In this document: piece by piece, positions 1-6,023 of the stretch | Position numbering within the stretch: the stretch's first letter is position 1 | Layout: each line of letters starts with the position of its first letter | Assembly: GCA_013813345.1 (NCBI GenBank) | Contig: JACCRW010000267.1 | Span: 1-14,019 of the forward strand | Source of the DNA: Actinomycetota bacterium | GTDB taxonomy: Bacteria; Actinomycetota; Thermoleophilia; Gaiellales; Gaiellaceae | Direction: 5' to 3' | DNA length: 14,019 nt | Program-made: the position numbers and the translations under genes | The notes under the pieces: model-generated | The model's database searches: none | The model's input: the letters and a program-made list of their open reading frames with translations, nothing else | What the model was told of the DNA's origin: nothing

Positions 1-1057
1 CGACGATCTCCGCCGCCACCGACTCGCTGTTCAGCGCATCGCCGGGACTCGTGCCGCCGAGGCTGAAGATCAGCAGGATGGGAAGGGCAGCGCCGGCGTA
101 GGCGAGCACGAGCGTGTTCACCGTGGCGGCGATGTGATCGTGGCCGACGGCGATCGCGCTCTCGAAAAGGTGACGGAAGCCGAGCGCCGGGTTCGCCCGC
201 CGCAGCGCGAGGACCGTCGATGCCTGGGTCACCGTCAGGTCGTCGAGAACGCCGAGAGCCCCGATCAGCATCCCCGCAAGTAGCAGCCCGGTGATCGAGA
301 TCTCGCCCACCGAGGCGCGGATGAAGAGCGCCTCGTCCGAAGAGAGGCCGGTCAGGTGCGTCAGGCCGATCGAGAGAGAGCCGAGCCCGAGCGTCAGGAG
401 GAGCGCCGCGGTCGTGCCGAGGGCCGCCGCCAGCATCTTGGGCCCGAAACCATGTGTGATCACGAGCGTCACGAGCATGATCGCGAGCGACCCCACCAAT
501 GCGACTCCCGGCGGAGAGGCGCCGTCGAGGATCGCGGGCAAGACGAAGAGGATCACGATCGCCAGGCTCGCGGCGAGCCCGATCAGGGCGCGCAATCCCT
601 TCCAACGTCCCGTCAGGAGCACGAGCGCGGCGAAAGCGAGCACGAGCCAGAGGAGCGGCGCTCGCCGCTCGAAGTCGGCCAGCGAGTAGCGATCGACCTT
701 GACGCCGCCGAGGACGGCCTCTGGGGGCAGACGGTTCTCGGCGACGCGCAGTACGTCGCCGACGTCGAGATCGAGCCGGTCGGGCGATTCGTTGATCGCG
801 AGCGTCGTGCGTTCGCCCTTGTCGGCGCCTTCGCGCAGCTCGATCGTCGCGGTTCGACAGTGTCGCTGGCCGGGCGAGCGGCAGGGCGCGGCCGCGATCG
901 CCACGAGCTCGGCGCGAATCGTCTTCGGCCGCACGAGCCCGACGGGCGGCTCGACGGTTCGATCCTCCGGCCAGAGGGTCACGAGGCCGATCGCGGTCGA
1001 GGCCACGACCAGTCCCAACGCGAGCCAGAAGAGGTTGACCGTGAGGGAGCGAAACAC
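1..1057 (-). CDS. YibE/F family membrane protein, C-terminus cut by window edge
   Basis: The frame is open from a GTG at 1057 to the window edge, giving 352 codons with no stop, so the C-terminus is missing. Residues 8-28 form a signal-anchor helix. A soluble, presumably extracytoplasmic segment of about 100 residues follows, with a cysteine pair (C59, C67). From residue 135 there is a long series of hydrophobic helices. Motifs I recognise from YibE/F proteins are GVLDDLTVTQAS and, later, VGHDHIAATVNTLVLAYAG. The family is a multi-helix membrane protein of unknown biochemical role. The gene starts 13 bases after the zinc permease stop on the same strand, so it is probably the last or a late gene of the znu operon. 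That position hints at a link to metal homeostasis, which is inference only. The Shine-Dalgarno is weak, and the start was chosen because the hydrophobic anchor follows immediately. Family identity is secure; function is unknown. Confidence 0.85.
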   Translation of the reverse strand, partial: MFRSLTVNLFWLALGLVVASTAIGLVTLWPEDRTVEPPVGLVRPKTIRAELVAIAAAPCRSPGQRHCRTATIELREGADKGERTTLAINESPDRLDLDVGDVLRVAENRLPPEAVLGGVKVDRYSLADFERRAPLLWLVLAFAALVLLTGRWKGLRALIGLAASLAIVILFVLPAILDGASPPGVALVGSLAIMLVTLVITHGFGPKMLAAALGTTAALLLTLGLGSLSIGLTHLTGLSSDEALFIRASVGEISITGLLLAGMLIGALGVLDDLTVTQASTVLALRRANPALGFRHLFESAIAVGHDHIAATVNTLVLAYAGAALPILLIFSLGGTSPGDALNSESVAAEIV

Positions 1058-1070
1058 GCTCGCCAGTTTC

Positions 1071-1874
1071 TCAGCCGCGCCGGAGCCCGCTTGCGGCGCT
1101 CGTGATCAGGAATGTCGCCGCCGCGATCAGGACGATCGTGCCGCCGGGTGGGAGGTCGACGTAGTACGCGAGGGTGAGTCCCCCGAGCACGCTTCCCACC
1201 CCGATCGCCATCCCGAGCAGCAGCGTCTCTCGCATGCTCCGGGCGATCCGCGACGCCGCGATCACGGGCAAGACCATGAGCGCCGCGATCAGGAGGATGC
1301 CGACGATGCGCATCGACACCGCCACCGTCGTCGCGGCAAGGACGGCAAGCGCCGTATTCAGTAGTCCGACCGGCACGCCGGCGACCCGTGCTCCCTCCTC
1401 GTCCAGCGCGATCGCCGCGAGCGCGCGATAGAGCAGCGCAATCGTGCCGAGGCCGGCGATCCCGAGCACCGCGACGAGCGCGAGATCGGCCCGTGTCGTC
1501 GTCAGGATCGAGCCGAAGAGGAAGCCGAAGAGATCGACGTTGAGAGCGCCGGCAAGCGAGATCAGGACGACGCCTGCGGCGATCCCCGTGTAGAAGACGA
1601 GCGCGAGCGCCTGATCGCCGGCCGTGTGCTTCCGGGAGCGGAGCCACTCGATCGCGCCGGCGCCGCCGATCGACGCGACGAGAGCCGTGAGCACCGGCGG
1701 GAGGCCGAGCAGGTAGCCGGCGGCGACGCCGGCGAAGGCGACGTGGCCGATTCCGTCGCCCACCAGGCTGAGCTGGCGCTGGACGAGGAAGAAGCCGACC
1801 GCGGGAGCGAGCAGGCCGACGAACAATCCCGCCCCGAAGGCGAGGCGCATGAACTCGAGCTCAAGCATGGACAT
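1071..1874 (-). CDS. znuB: Zinc/manganese ABC transporter permease (ZnuB-like)
   Basis: This 267-residue polytopic protein is the normal length for the ABC-3 permease family that moves Zn2+ or Mn2+ across the membrane. Conserved stretches are VGDGIGHVAFAGVAAGYLLG near residue 38, LFGFLFGSILTTT in the middle, RIVGILLIAALMVLPVIAA, and YYVDLPPGGTIVL near the C-terminus. About eight hydrophobic helices are apparent. The ATG at 1874 overlaps the end of the ATPase gene by 14 bases; a second in-frame ATG at 1868 would give an 8-base overlap. Either way translation is probably coupled to the ATPase. With the adjacent binding protein and ATPase it forms a complete importer. Zinc is inferred from the neighbouring Zur-type regulator; manganese cannot be excluded from the permease alone. 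Confidence 0.93.
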   Translation of the reverse strand: MSMLELEFMRLAFGAGLFVGLLAPAVGFFLVQRQLSLVGDGIGHVAFAGVAAGYLLGLPPVLTALVASIGGAGAIEWLRSRKHTAGDQALALVFYTGIAAGVVLISLAGALNVDLFGFLFGSILTTTRADLALVAVLGIAGLGTIALLYRALAAIALDEEGARVAGVPVGLLNTALAVLAATTVAVSMRIVGILLIAALMVLPVIAASRIARSMRETLLLGMAIGVGSVLGGLTLAYYVDLPPGGTIVLIAAATFLITSAASGLRRG

Positions 1875-2580
1875 GGGACGGGTCGTGCCAGACGTGCGGC
1901 AGCTCCGCCGGCGAGCCGTCGAAGACGATCCCGCCCCGGACGAGGACGAGCCGCTCGACGAATCGCTCGACGGCGCCGAACTCGTGCGAGACGTAGAGCA
2001 CGGTCACCCCGAGCTCGCGGTGGAGGCGGTCGAGGAGGGCTGCCAGCGCCTCCTGCGCGTCGACGTCGACACCCGTCGTCGGCTCGTCGAGCACGAGCAG
2101 CGACGGCTCCGCGGCCAGCGCCTTGGCGATGAAGGCGCGCTGCTGCTGCCCACCGGAAAGCGTGCGCAACGGGACATCGGCGCTCGCGGACAGGCCGACG
2201 CGCTCGATCGCCTCGGTCACGATCGAGCGATCGCGCCGTCGCAGCGGGCCGAACAAACCTCCGACCGCGAGGCGACCGGCCGACACGACCTCGCGAACGG
2301 TCGCAGGCGCATCCACTCCGAGCTGCGACCGCTGGGCGAGGTAGCCGAGCGTCGAGCGACGCGAGAAGCGAGCTGCGGGCTCGCCGAAGAGCAGCGCCTC
2401 CCCGGTCGAGGGTTGCTCCAGGCCGAGAGCCACGCGCATCAGCGTGGTCTTCCCGCCTCCGTTCGGGCCCGCGATCGCGACGAACTCCCCGGCCGAGATC
2501 TCGAGGTCGACGTCGCGCAAAACAAGAGGCCCACCGCCGTAGCCGAACGAGAGCTTGCGGAGCTCGACCGCTAGCGACAT
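1861..2580 (-). CDS. znuC: Zinc ABC transporter ATP-binding protein (ZnuC-like)
   Basis: A 239-residue ABC ATPase with every expected motif: Walker A GPNGGGKTT at residues 38-46, Q-loop Q83, signature LSGGQQQR at 141-148, Walker B LLVLDEP ending near 167, and the H-loop histidine H199 in YVSHE. It powers the cognate permease encoded just downstream. The gene overlaps the binding-protein gene by 10 bases upstream and the permease gene by 14 bases downstream, so the three genes form one tightly coupled unit. The C-terminus carries four histidines in its last eleven residues (H229, H232, H236, H238). Histidine-rich tails occur in some zinc ATPases, but this one lies partly in the overlap with the permease start, so it may simply reflect that constraint. 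Confidence 0.95.
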   Translation of the reverse strand: MSLAVELRKLSFGYGGGPLVLRDVDLEISAGEFVAIAGPNGGGKTTLMRVALGLEQPSTGEALLFGEPAARFSRRSTLGYLAQRSQLGVDAPATVREVVSAGRLAVGGLFGPLRRRDRSIVTEAIERVGLSASADVPLRTLSGGQQQRAFIAKALAAEPSLLVLDEPTTGVDVDAQEALAALLDRLHRELGVTVLYVSHEFGAVERFVERLVLVRGGIVFDGSPAELPHVWHDPSHVHA

Positions 2581-3467
2581 TCGAGAGCCTCGCGGAGGGC
2601 GGCGAGGTTCGCGCGCATGACGGAGAAGTAATCCGCCCCGCGCTCGATCTCCTCCGGGGTCAGCCCTTCGAGGGGATTGAGCGTCGCAGTCCTGGCCTCC
2701 ACCTCCCGTGCGACCGTCTCCGCGAGCCGCGGTGACACGAGCGTCTCGAAGAAGACGGTCGTGGCGCCGTGCTCGCGCACCTCCTCGACGACCTCCTCGA
2801 GCTCGCGCGGAGTCGGCTCCGCCTCCGGCTCCAAGCCGCTGAGCGCAACCTGCTCCAGGTCGTAGCGCTCGGCGAGGTAGCCGAACGCCGCGTGACTCGT
2901 CACGAGCTCGCGCCGCTCGCAGTCGGCCAGCCCATTGCGAAACTCGCGGTCGAGCGCGCGCAGCTCCTCACTCAGATCGCTCGCTGCGTCCCGGCGGTCG
3001 AGCTCAGCCCCGATTCGCTCGGCGATCGCAACGTAGCGCATGGGATCGAGCCAGACGTGTGGGTCGCGCGCCTCTTCCTCGCCTCCGTGGCTCTCGCCTT
3101 CGTGCTCCTCCTCCGTGCCCGCGAGCAGATCGAGATCGTCGAGCAGGTCGATTGCGGGCGCGTCGCTCGAGTCGAGCGCGTCCTCGAGTGCAGGCTGGAA
3201 GCCCTGGCCGAGGTAGAGGACGAGGTCGGCGTCGACGACGGTCCGCACGTCTCGGGCGGAGAGCTCGAGATCGTGCGGCTCGACACCTGGCGGCGTCAGG
3301 TTCCGGACCCTCGTCGTGTCGCCGCTCACGCGCTCGGCGGCGAAGGCCAGCGGGTAGAACGCCGCCACGATCGCCGAGTCGGATCCGGCGTCATCGCTGC
3401 TCCCCTCTCCGCAGCCCGCTGCGCTCAGAGCGAGGGCGATCATGCTGAGAACGATTCTCCTTTTCAC
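2571..3467 (-). CDS. znuA: Zinc ABC transporter substrate-binding lipoprotein (ZnuA-like)
   Basis: A 298-residue cluster 9 (TroA/ZnuA-type) metal-binding protein. It begins MKRRIVLSMIALALSAAGC, a lipoprotein signal with the lipobox cysteine at C19, so it is predicted to be membrane-anchored outside the cell. Likely metal ligands are H65 (VEPHDLE), H137 (DPHVWLDP) and H192 (TSHAAFGYL). Between the first two is a short His/acidic loop, residues 119-132, typical of zinc rather than manganese proteins. Where many relatives have an aspartate in a late LDP motif, this one reads LNPLEGL. The start is GTG at 3467; an ATG nine codons in would lose the basic n-region. There is no clear Shine-Dalgarno, so the mRNA may be leaderless. 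It is divergent from zur with a 42-base gap. Confidence 0.94.
   Translation of the reverse strand: MKRRIVLSMIALALSAAGCGEGSSDDAGSDSAIVAAFYPLAFAAERVSGDTTRVRNLTPPGVEPHDLELSARDVRTVVDADLVLYLGQGFQPALEDALDSSDAPAIDLLDDLDLLAGTEEEHEGESHGGEEEARDPHVWLDPMRYVAIAERIGAELDRRDAASDLSEELRALDREFRNGLADCERRELVTSHAAFGYLAERYDLEQVALSGLEPEAEPTPRELEEVVEEVREHGATTVFFETLVSPRLAETVAREVEARTATLNPLEGLTPEEIERGADYFSVMRANLAALREALECR
3446..3460. promoter_or_regulatory. Candidate Zur operator inside the znuA 5' end
   Basis: The 15-mer TGAGAACGATTCTCC is an imperfect inverted repeat (GAGAA, three bases, TTCTC). By my memory of the actinobacterial Zur box TGAAAATGATTTTCA, it matches 11 of 15 positions, including the outer TGA and the central GATT. 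It covers codons 3-8 of znuA if translation starts at the GTG at 3467, and lies about 50 bases from the zur start. A repressor bound here could block both divergent promoters. The position inside coding sequence and the four mismatches keep this tentative. Confidence 0.4.
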
Positions 3468-3496
3468 GTGGCGAGCGTAGCAAAGACGAGAGTCGC

Positions 3497-3502
3497 TATC
3501 AT
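3497..3502 (+). promoter_or_regulatory. Candidate -10 box of zur (TATCAT)
   Basis: TATCAT ends exactly seven bases before the zur GTG, so the +1 would fall on the start codon and give a leaderless mRNA. No convincing -35 is visible. The same box-to-GTG spacing occurs before two other genes in this window. Confidence 0.45.
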
Positions 3503-3509
3503 CAAGCGG

Positions 3510-3941
3510 GTGGAAGACTGGCTAGCGACAACCGAGACGGCGCTCCGAGCGGCTGGTCATCGTGCGGGCGGCGCTCGAGCGGCGCTGATCGACGAGCTCG
3601 CTCGAGGCGATTGCTGTCGCAGCGCCCAGGAGCTTCGCGACGCGCTGCTCGCGCGCGGCCGGAGCGTCGGCATCGCCAGTGTGTATCGCGTCCTCGACAC
3701 GCTGGTGGAGCTCCGGCTCGTCCAGCGGGTGGAGGTCGGCGACGGAATCTCGCGCTTCGAGCCGGCGATCCAGAGCGCGCACCACCATCACGTCGTCTGC
3801 GACGACTGCGGCAAGGTCGAGCCCTTCACCGACGTCTCGCTGGAACGAGCGATCTCGGTGCTCCCGGCGCAGCTCGGCTACGACATCGTCGCGCACGAAG
3901 TCGTTTTGCGCGGCGAATGCGCCGACTGCCGCGCTGCCTAG
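3510..3941 (+). CDS. zur: Fur-family zinc uptake regulator (Zur)
   Basis: A 143-residue Fur-superfamily repressor, normal length. The N-terminal winged helix spans roughly residues 5-85, with the recognition-helix stretch SVGIASVYRVLDTL at 52-65. The dimerisation half carries the family hallmark HHHHVVCDDCGKVEPF (H91-H94, C97, C100) and a C-terminal CADC (C137, C140); the two CxxC pairs form the usual structural zinc site. Divergence from znuABC identifies it as the zinc sensor rather than an iron or peroxide sensor, by context. The open frame extends far upstream, but the family N-terminus and the -10 box at 3497-3502 support the GTG at 3510. No Shine-Dalgarno precedes it. Zn-loaded protein presumably represses the divergent znu genes, and perhaps itself. 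Confidence 0.92.
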   Translation: MEDWLATTETALRAAGHRAGGARAALIDELARGDCCRSAQELRDALLARGRSVGIASVYRVLDTLVELRLVQRVEVGDGISRFEPAIQSAHHHHVVCDDCGKVEPFTDVSLERAISVLPAQLGYDIVAHEVVLRGECADCRAA

Positions 3942-3947
3942 GAGGCT

Positions 3948-3972
3948 GCCGGGCGCAAGCGGCCGGCCCGGC
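3948..3972 (+). terminator. GC-rich hairpin after zur, possible terminator
   Basis: A perfect 7-bp stem (GCCGGGC at 3948-3954, GCCCGGC at 3966-3972) with an 11-base loop begins seven bases after the zur stop. No T-run follows; the next bases are GAAAAGC. It may be the U-less hairpin type often proposed for high-GC actinobacteria, or a chance GC palindrome. Confidence 0.4.
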
Positions 3973-4001
3973 GAAAAGCAGGAGCCGCGAACGAGGTCTT
4001 G

Positions 4002-4007
4002 TACCCT
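4002..4007 (+). promoter_or_regulatory. Candidate -10 box of the M23 peptidase gene (TACCCT)
   Basis: TACCCT fits TANNNT. A transcription start about seven bases on (near 4014) would give a leader of about 22 bases containing the AGGAG at 4027-4031. That favours the ATG at 4036 over the one at 4012. No clear -35 is visible. Confidence 0.35.
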
Positions 4008-4035
4008 AGAGATGGCTCGCCTCGCGAGGAGACTC

Positions 4036-5502
4036 ATGACGTATCGACTCACCGCATTCCTCCTGCTCGCCGGCGGCCTTGCCGCCGGCGTGACCGGTGT
4101 TGCCACAACGGCGCAGCAGCCGGCGGCTTCGGCAAGCGCCTATGCGATCAGCGTGGTCGTCCCGGGTCAAGCCGGCGGATCGGCGGGCGGCGTCAGCGCA
4201 CCCGGCGGAGGCGCCACGAGCGTCGGCAACGGCTTCGTGTATCCCGCCGACGGCTCGATCGTCAGCGCCGGCCCGCTCTCGTCGAGCGCGTCGGCCAACG
4301 CGGCCGATGGTGGAGCCTCCGGCGCCGTCACGGACGTCCTCGGCGTCTCCCTCTTCAATGGCGAGATCACGCTCGACAGCGCCGCGGGACGGGCGAGATC
4401 GTCCAGCTCCGCCGCCGACACGACGGGCTCGACGGTCGTCAACCTGCTCGTGGCAGGACAGGCCGTCGGCGCGACCCCGAACCAGCGCGTCGCGCTCGGC
4501 GACTGGGGCTCGCTCGTGACCCTCGAGGGAGCAACGGCGCGGACGACCGGCTCGACGATCGACGCCCGGGCGACGGTGACGGCACTGCGTGTGACGCTGA
4601 CCGCCGAGCACGGTGGGCTGCCGGCCGGGAGCGAGATCCTGATCGGTCACGCCGAGACGGCGAGCTCCGTACCGGCCCCGGAGGCCGCGCCTGCCACCAC
4701 GACCACCGCAACGACGACCACCGCGACAACGCCGGCTGCGCCTGCGACGCCACCGAAGCCTCGCCCCGCCGTCCCGCCTGCGCAGGGCAAGAAGAAGCTG
4801 CCGGAGGCGCCGGAGCCCAACAAGGATCCCGTTCCGAAGGTGCGGACGGCGCCGACCGACATCTCGGCGCCGCTCTCGCCCGCCGGCTTCGTGTTCCCCG
4901 TCTATGGGCCGTCCTCGTTCTCCGACACGTACGGCGCCGCCCGAGCGGTCGTGACCTGGCATCACGGCACAGACATCTTCGCGCCGCTCGGGGCGCCGAT
5001 CCTCGCCGTCGCCGACGGCACGGTCTTCTCGGTCGGCTGGAACGACATCGGCGGCTACCGTTTCTGGTTGCGCGACCGCGCCGGCAACCAGTTCTACTAC
5101 GCCCACCTGTCCGCATTCTCGCCGCTCGCGGTGAACGGCCGGGAGGTGAAGGCCGGCCAGGTGATCGGGTTCATCGGCAACACCGGAGACGCCCAGGGAA
5201 CCCCCTATCACCTGCACTTCGAGATTCACCCGGTCGCGCTGCTGCCGCTCGGCTACGACGGAGTGATCAACCCGCAGCAGCATCTGACGGCCTGGCGCCG
5301 GCTCGTGGATATCTCGTTCGCCGCCGGTCGAGGCTGGGCACCGCCGGTCCCGGCAGCAGCCAGTGCCCCACGTCCGGGAGCATTCCTGCTCGGCTCGACC
5401 GATATCTCGAGTGCGAGCGGGCTCGACCCGGGCTCGCTCGAGCGCGCGCTCGTCGCTCCGGTCTCAGCCGAGAGCGACGGCGCGCTGATTCGATCCGGCT
5501 GA
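4036..5502 (+). CDS. Secreted M23 (LytM) peptidase with choice-of-anchor-like N-terminal domain
   Basis: A 488-residue predicted secreted protein. A signal peptide (MTYRLTAFLLLAGGLAAGV, then an Ala/Gln-rich stretch) leads into an Ala/Ser/Gly-rich region of about 180 residues. Its segments VSLFNGEITLDSAAGRARSS, STVVNLLVAGQAV and LPAGSEILIGHAE resemble choice-of-anchor P-type beta domains of secreted actinobacterial proteins. A Thr/Ala/Pro linker follows, encoded partly by two 15-bp repeats at 4699-4728. The C-terminal M23 domain has the zinc ligands: H309 and D313 in HHGTD, and H394 in HLHF. H392 of the same motif and H357 (YYAHLS) complete the usual active-site histidines. M23 enzymes cut peptidoglycan cross-links, or serve as LytM scaffolds when residues are lost; here all are kept. 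The start at 4036 was chosen over 4012 because AGGAG lies just upstream of it. The stop is four bases from the convergent YtxH gene. Confidence 0.88.
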   Translation: MTYRLTAFLLLAGGLAAGVTGVATTAQQPAASASAYAISVVVPGQAGGSAGGVSAPGGGATSVGNGFVYPADGSIVSAGPLSSSASANAADGGASGAVTDVLGVSLFNGEITLDSAAGRARSSSSAADTTGSTVVNLLVAGQAVGATPNQRVALGDWGSLVTLEGATARTTGSTIDARATVTALRVTLTAEHGGLPAGSEILIGHAETASSVPAPEAAPATTTTATTTTATTPAAPATPPKPRPAVPPAQGKKKLPEAPEPNKDPVPKVRTAPTDISAPLSPAGFVFPVYGPSSFSDTYGAARAVVTWHHGTDIFAPLGAPILAVADGTVFSVGWNDIGGYRFWLRDRAGNQFYYAHLSAFSPLAVNGREVKAGQVIGFIGNTGDAQGTPYHLHFEIHPVALLPLGYDGVINPQQHLTAWRRLVDISFAAGRGWAPPVPAAASAPRPGAFLLGSTDISSASGLDPGSLERALVAPVSAESDGALIRSG

Positions 5503-5506
5503 AGCT

Positions 5507-5950
5507 CTAGGCCGCGGTTCCGGAGTTGCCGCTGGAGGAGTCGCCGGAGCTGTAGCCGTAGTCGTCCGAGCTCTCGCCGGTGATCTTCTCCATGATCCAG
5601 GCGCGGGTGGAGGGGCCGGTCATCGGGTTGAACAGGATCCCGGCTGCGATCCCGCCGAGCAGGAGGATCGAGTTGCGGGTCCCGTGATCCTTCTTGCCCT
5701 GGAGGCGTTCGGACGCCGTCTTGAGCTCCTCGATCGTCTTCTTCAGGTTGTCCTGGATGTCCTTGTCGGTCGCGACGCGTGTTGCCGTCGCCGTCAGGTT
5801 GCGGCCGCCCAGCAGCTCCGCGTAGACATCGCGAGCGGCGTTGAAGGCCTCCTTGAGGTTGTCCCGGAGGTCGTCGTCGTGGAGCGCGCGGTCCACATAC
5901 GGGCGCACGGTGTCGCGCGTGTCGTACAGCCTGTCCTTGGTCTTCGCCAT
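5507..5950 (-). CDS. YtxH-like small membrane protein
   Basis: A 147-residue protein. Its charged, helical N-terminal half (residues 1-90, such as DRLYDTRDTVRPYVDRAL and KKTIEELKTASERLQ) looks like a coiled or amphipathic stalk. A single hydrophobic segment follows, SILLLGGIAAGILFNP, then a TGPSTRAWIMEKI motif and a Ser/Gly/Asp-rich tail. A GxxAGILFNPxTGxxTR-type pattern is characteristic of YtxH-domain proteins, which are linked to general stress in Firmicutes; the molecular role is unknown. An AAAGGA Shine-Dalgarno lies upstream of the ATG, within a small CTCG/CGAG hairpin loop. It lies 73 bases after lon on the same strand, so it could be co-transcribed with the heat-shock pair. It converges on the M23 gene with only four bases between stops. 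Confidence 0.8.
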   Translation of the reverse strand: MAKTKDRLYDTRDTVRPYVDRALHDDDLRDNLKEAFNAARDVYAELLGGRNLTATATRVATDKDIQDNLKKTIEELKTASERLQGKKDHGTRNSILLLGGIAAGILFNPMTGPSTRAWIMEKITGESSDDYGYSSGDSSSGNSGTAA

Positions 5951-5996
5951 AGCTGGCTCGTCCTTTCGAGAGTCGTAGTCGCCGGATGAGTGTTGC

Positions 5997-6023
5997 CGTC
6001 CCCCGACGCTCCCAAACGGGACG
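5997..6023 (-). terminator. Weak hairpin after lon, possible terminator
   Basis: CGTCCC at 5997-6002 and GGGACG at 6018-6023 form a 6-bp stem with a 15-base loop directly after the lon stop codon. No T-run follows on the minus strand. It is weak evidence for termination between lon and the YtxH gene. Confidence 0.25.

Noticed and set aside
1849..2574. Plus-strand open frame opposite znuC
   Set aside because: High-GC antisense shadow; the minus strand encodes all ABC ATPase motifs.
2769..3509. N-terminal extension of zur across the znuA region
   Set aside because: It would overlap znuA entirely on the opposite strand; Fur proteins start close to the GTG at 3510, which also has a -10 box at the right distance.
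4012..4035. ATG at 4012 as the M23 start
   Set aside because: It lies only four bases after the candidate -10 box and has no Shine-Dalgarno; the ATG at 4036 has AGGAG upstream and begins a clean signal peptide.
4699..4728. Two 15-bp near-repeats as a possible mobile or regulatory repeat
   Set aside because: They encode the Thr/Ala linker of the M23 protein in frame and are explained by low-complexity coding.
4006..5283. Minus-strand open frame of 425 codons opposite the M23 gene
   Set aside because: The product is Arg/Gly-rich with no recognisable motif, while the plus strand carries a signal peptide and intact M23 ligands.
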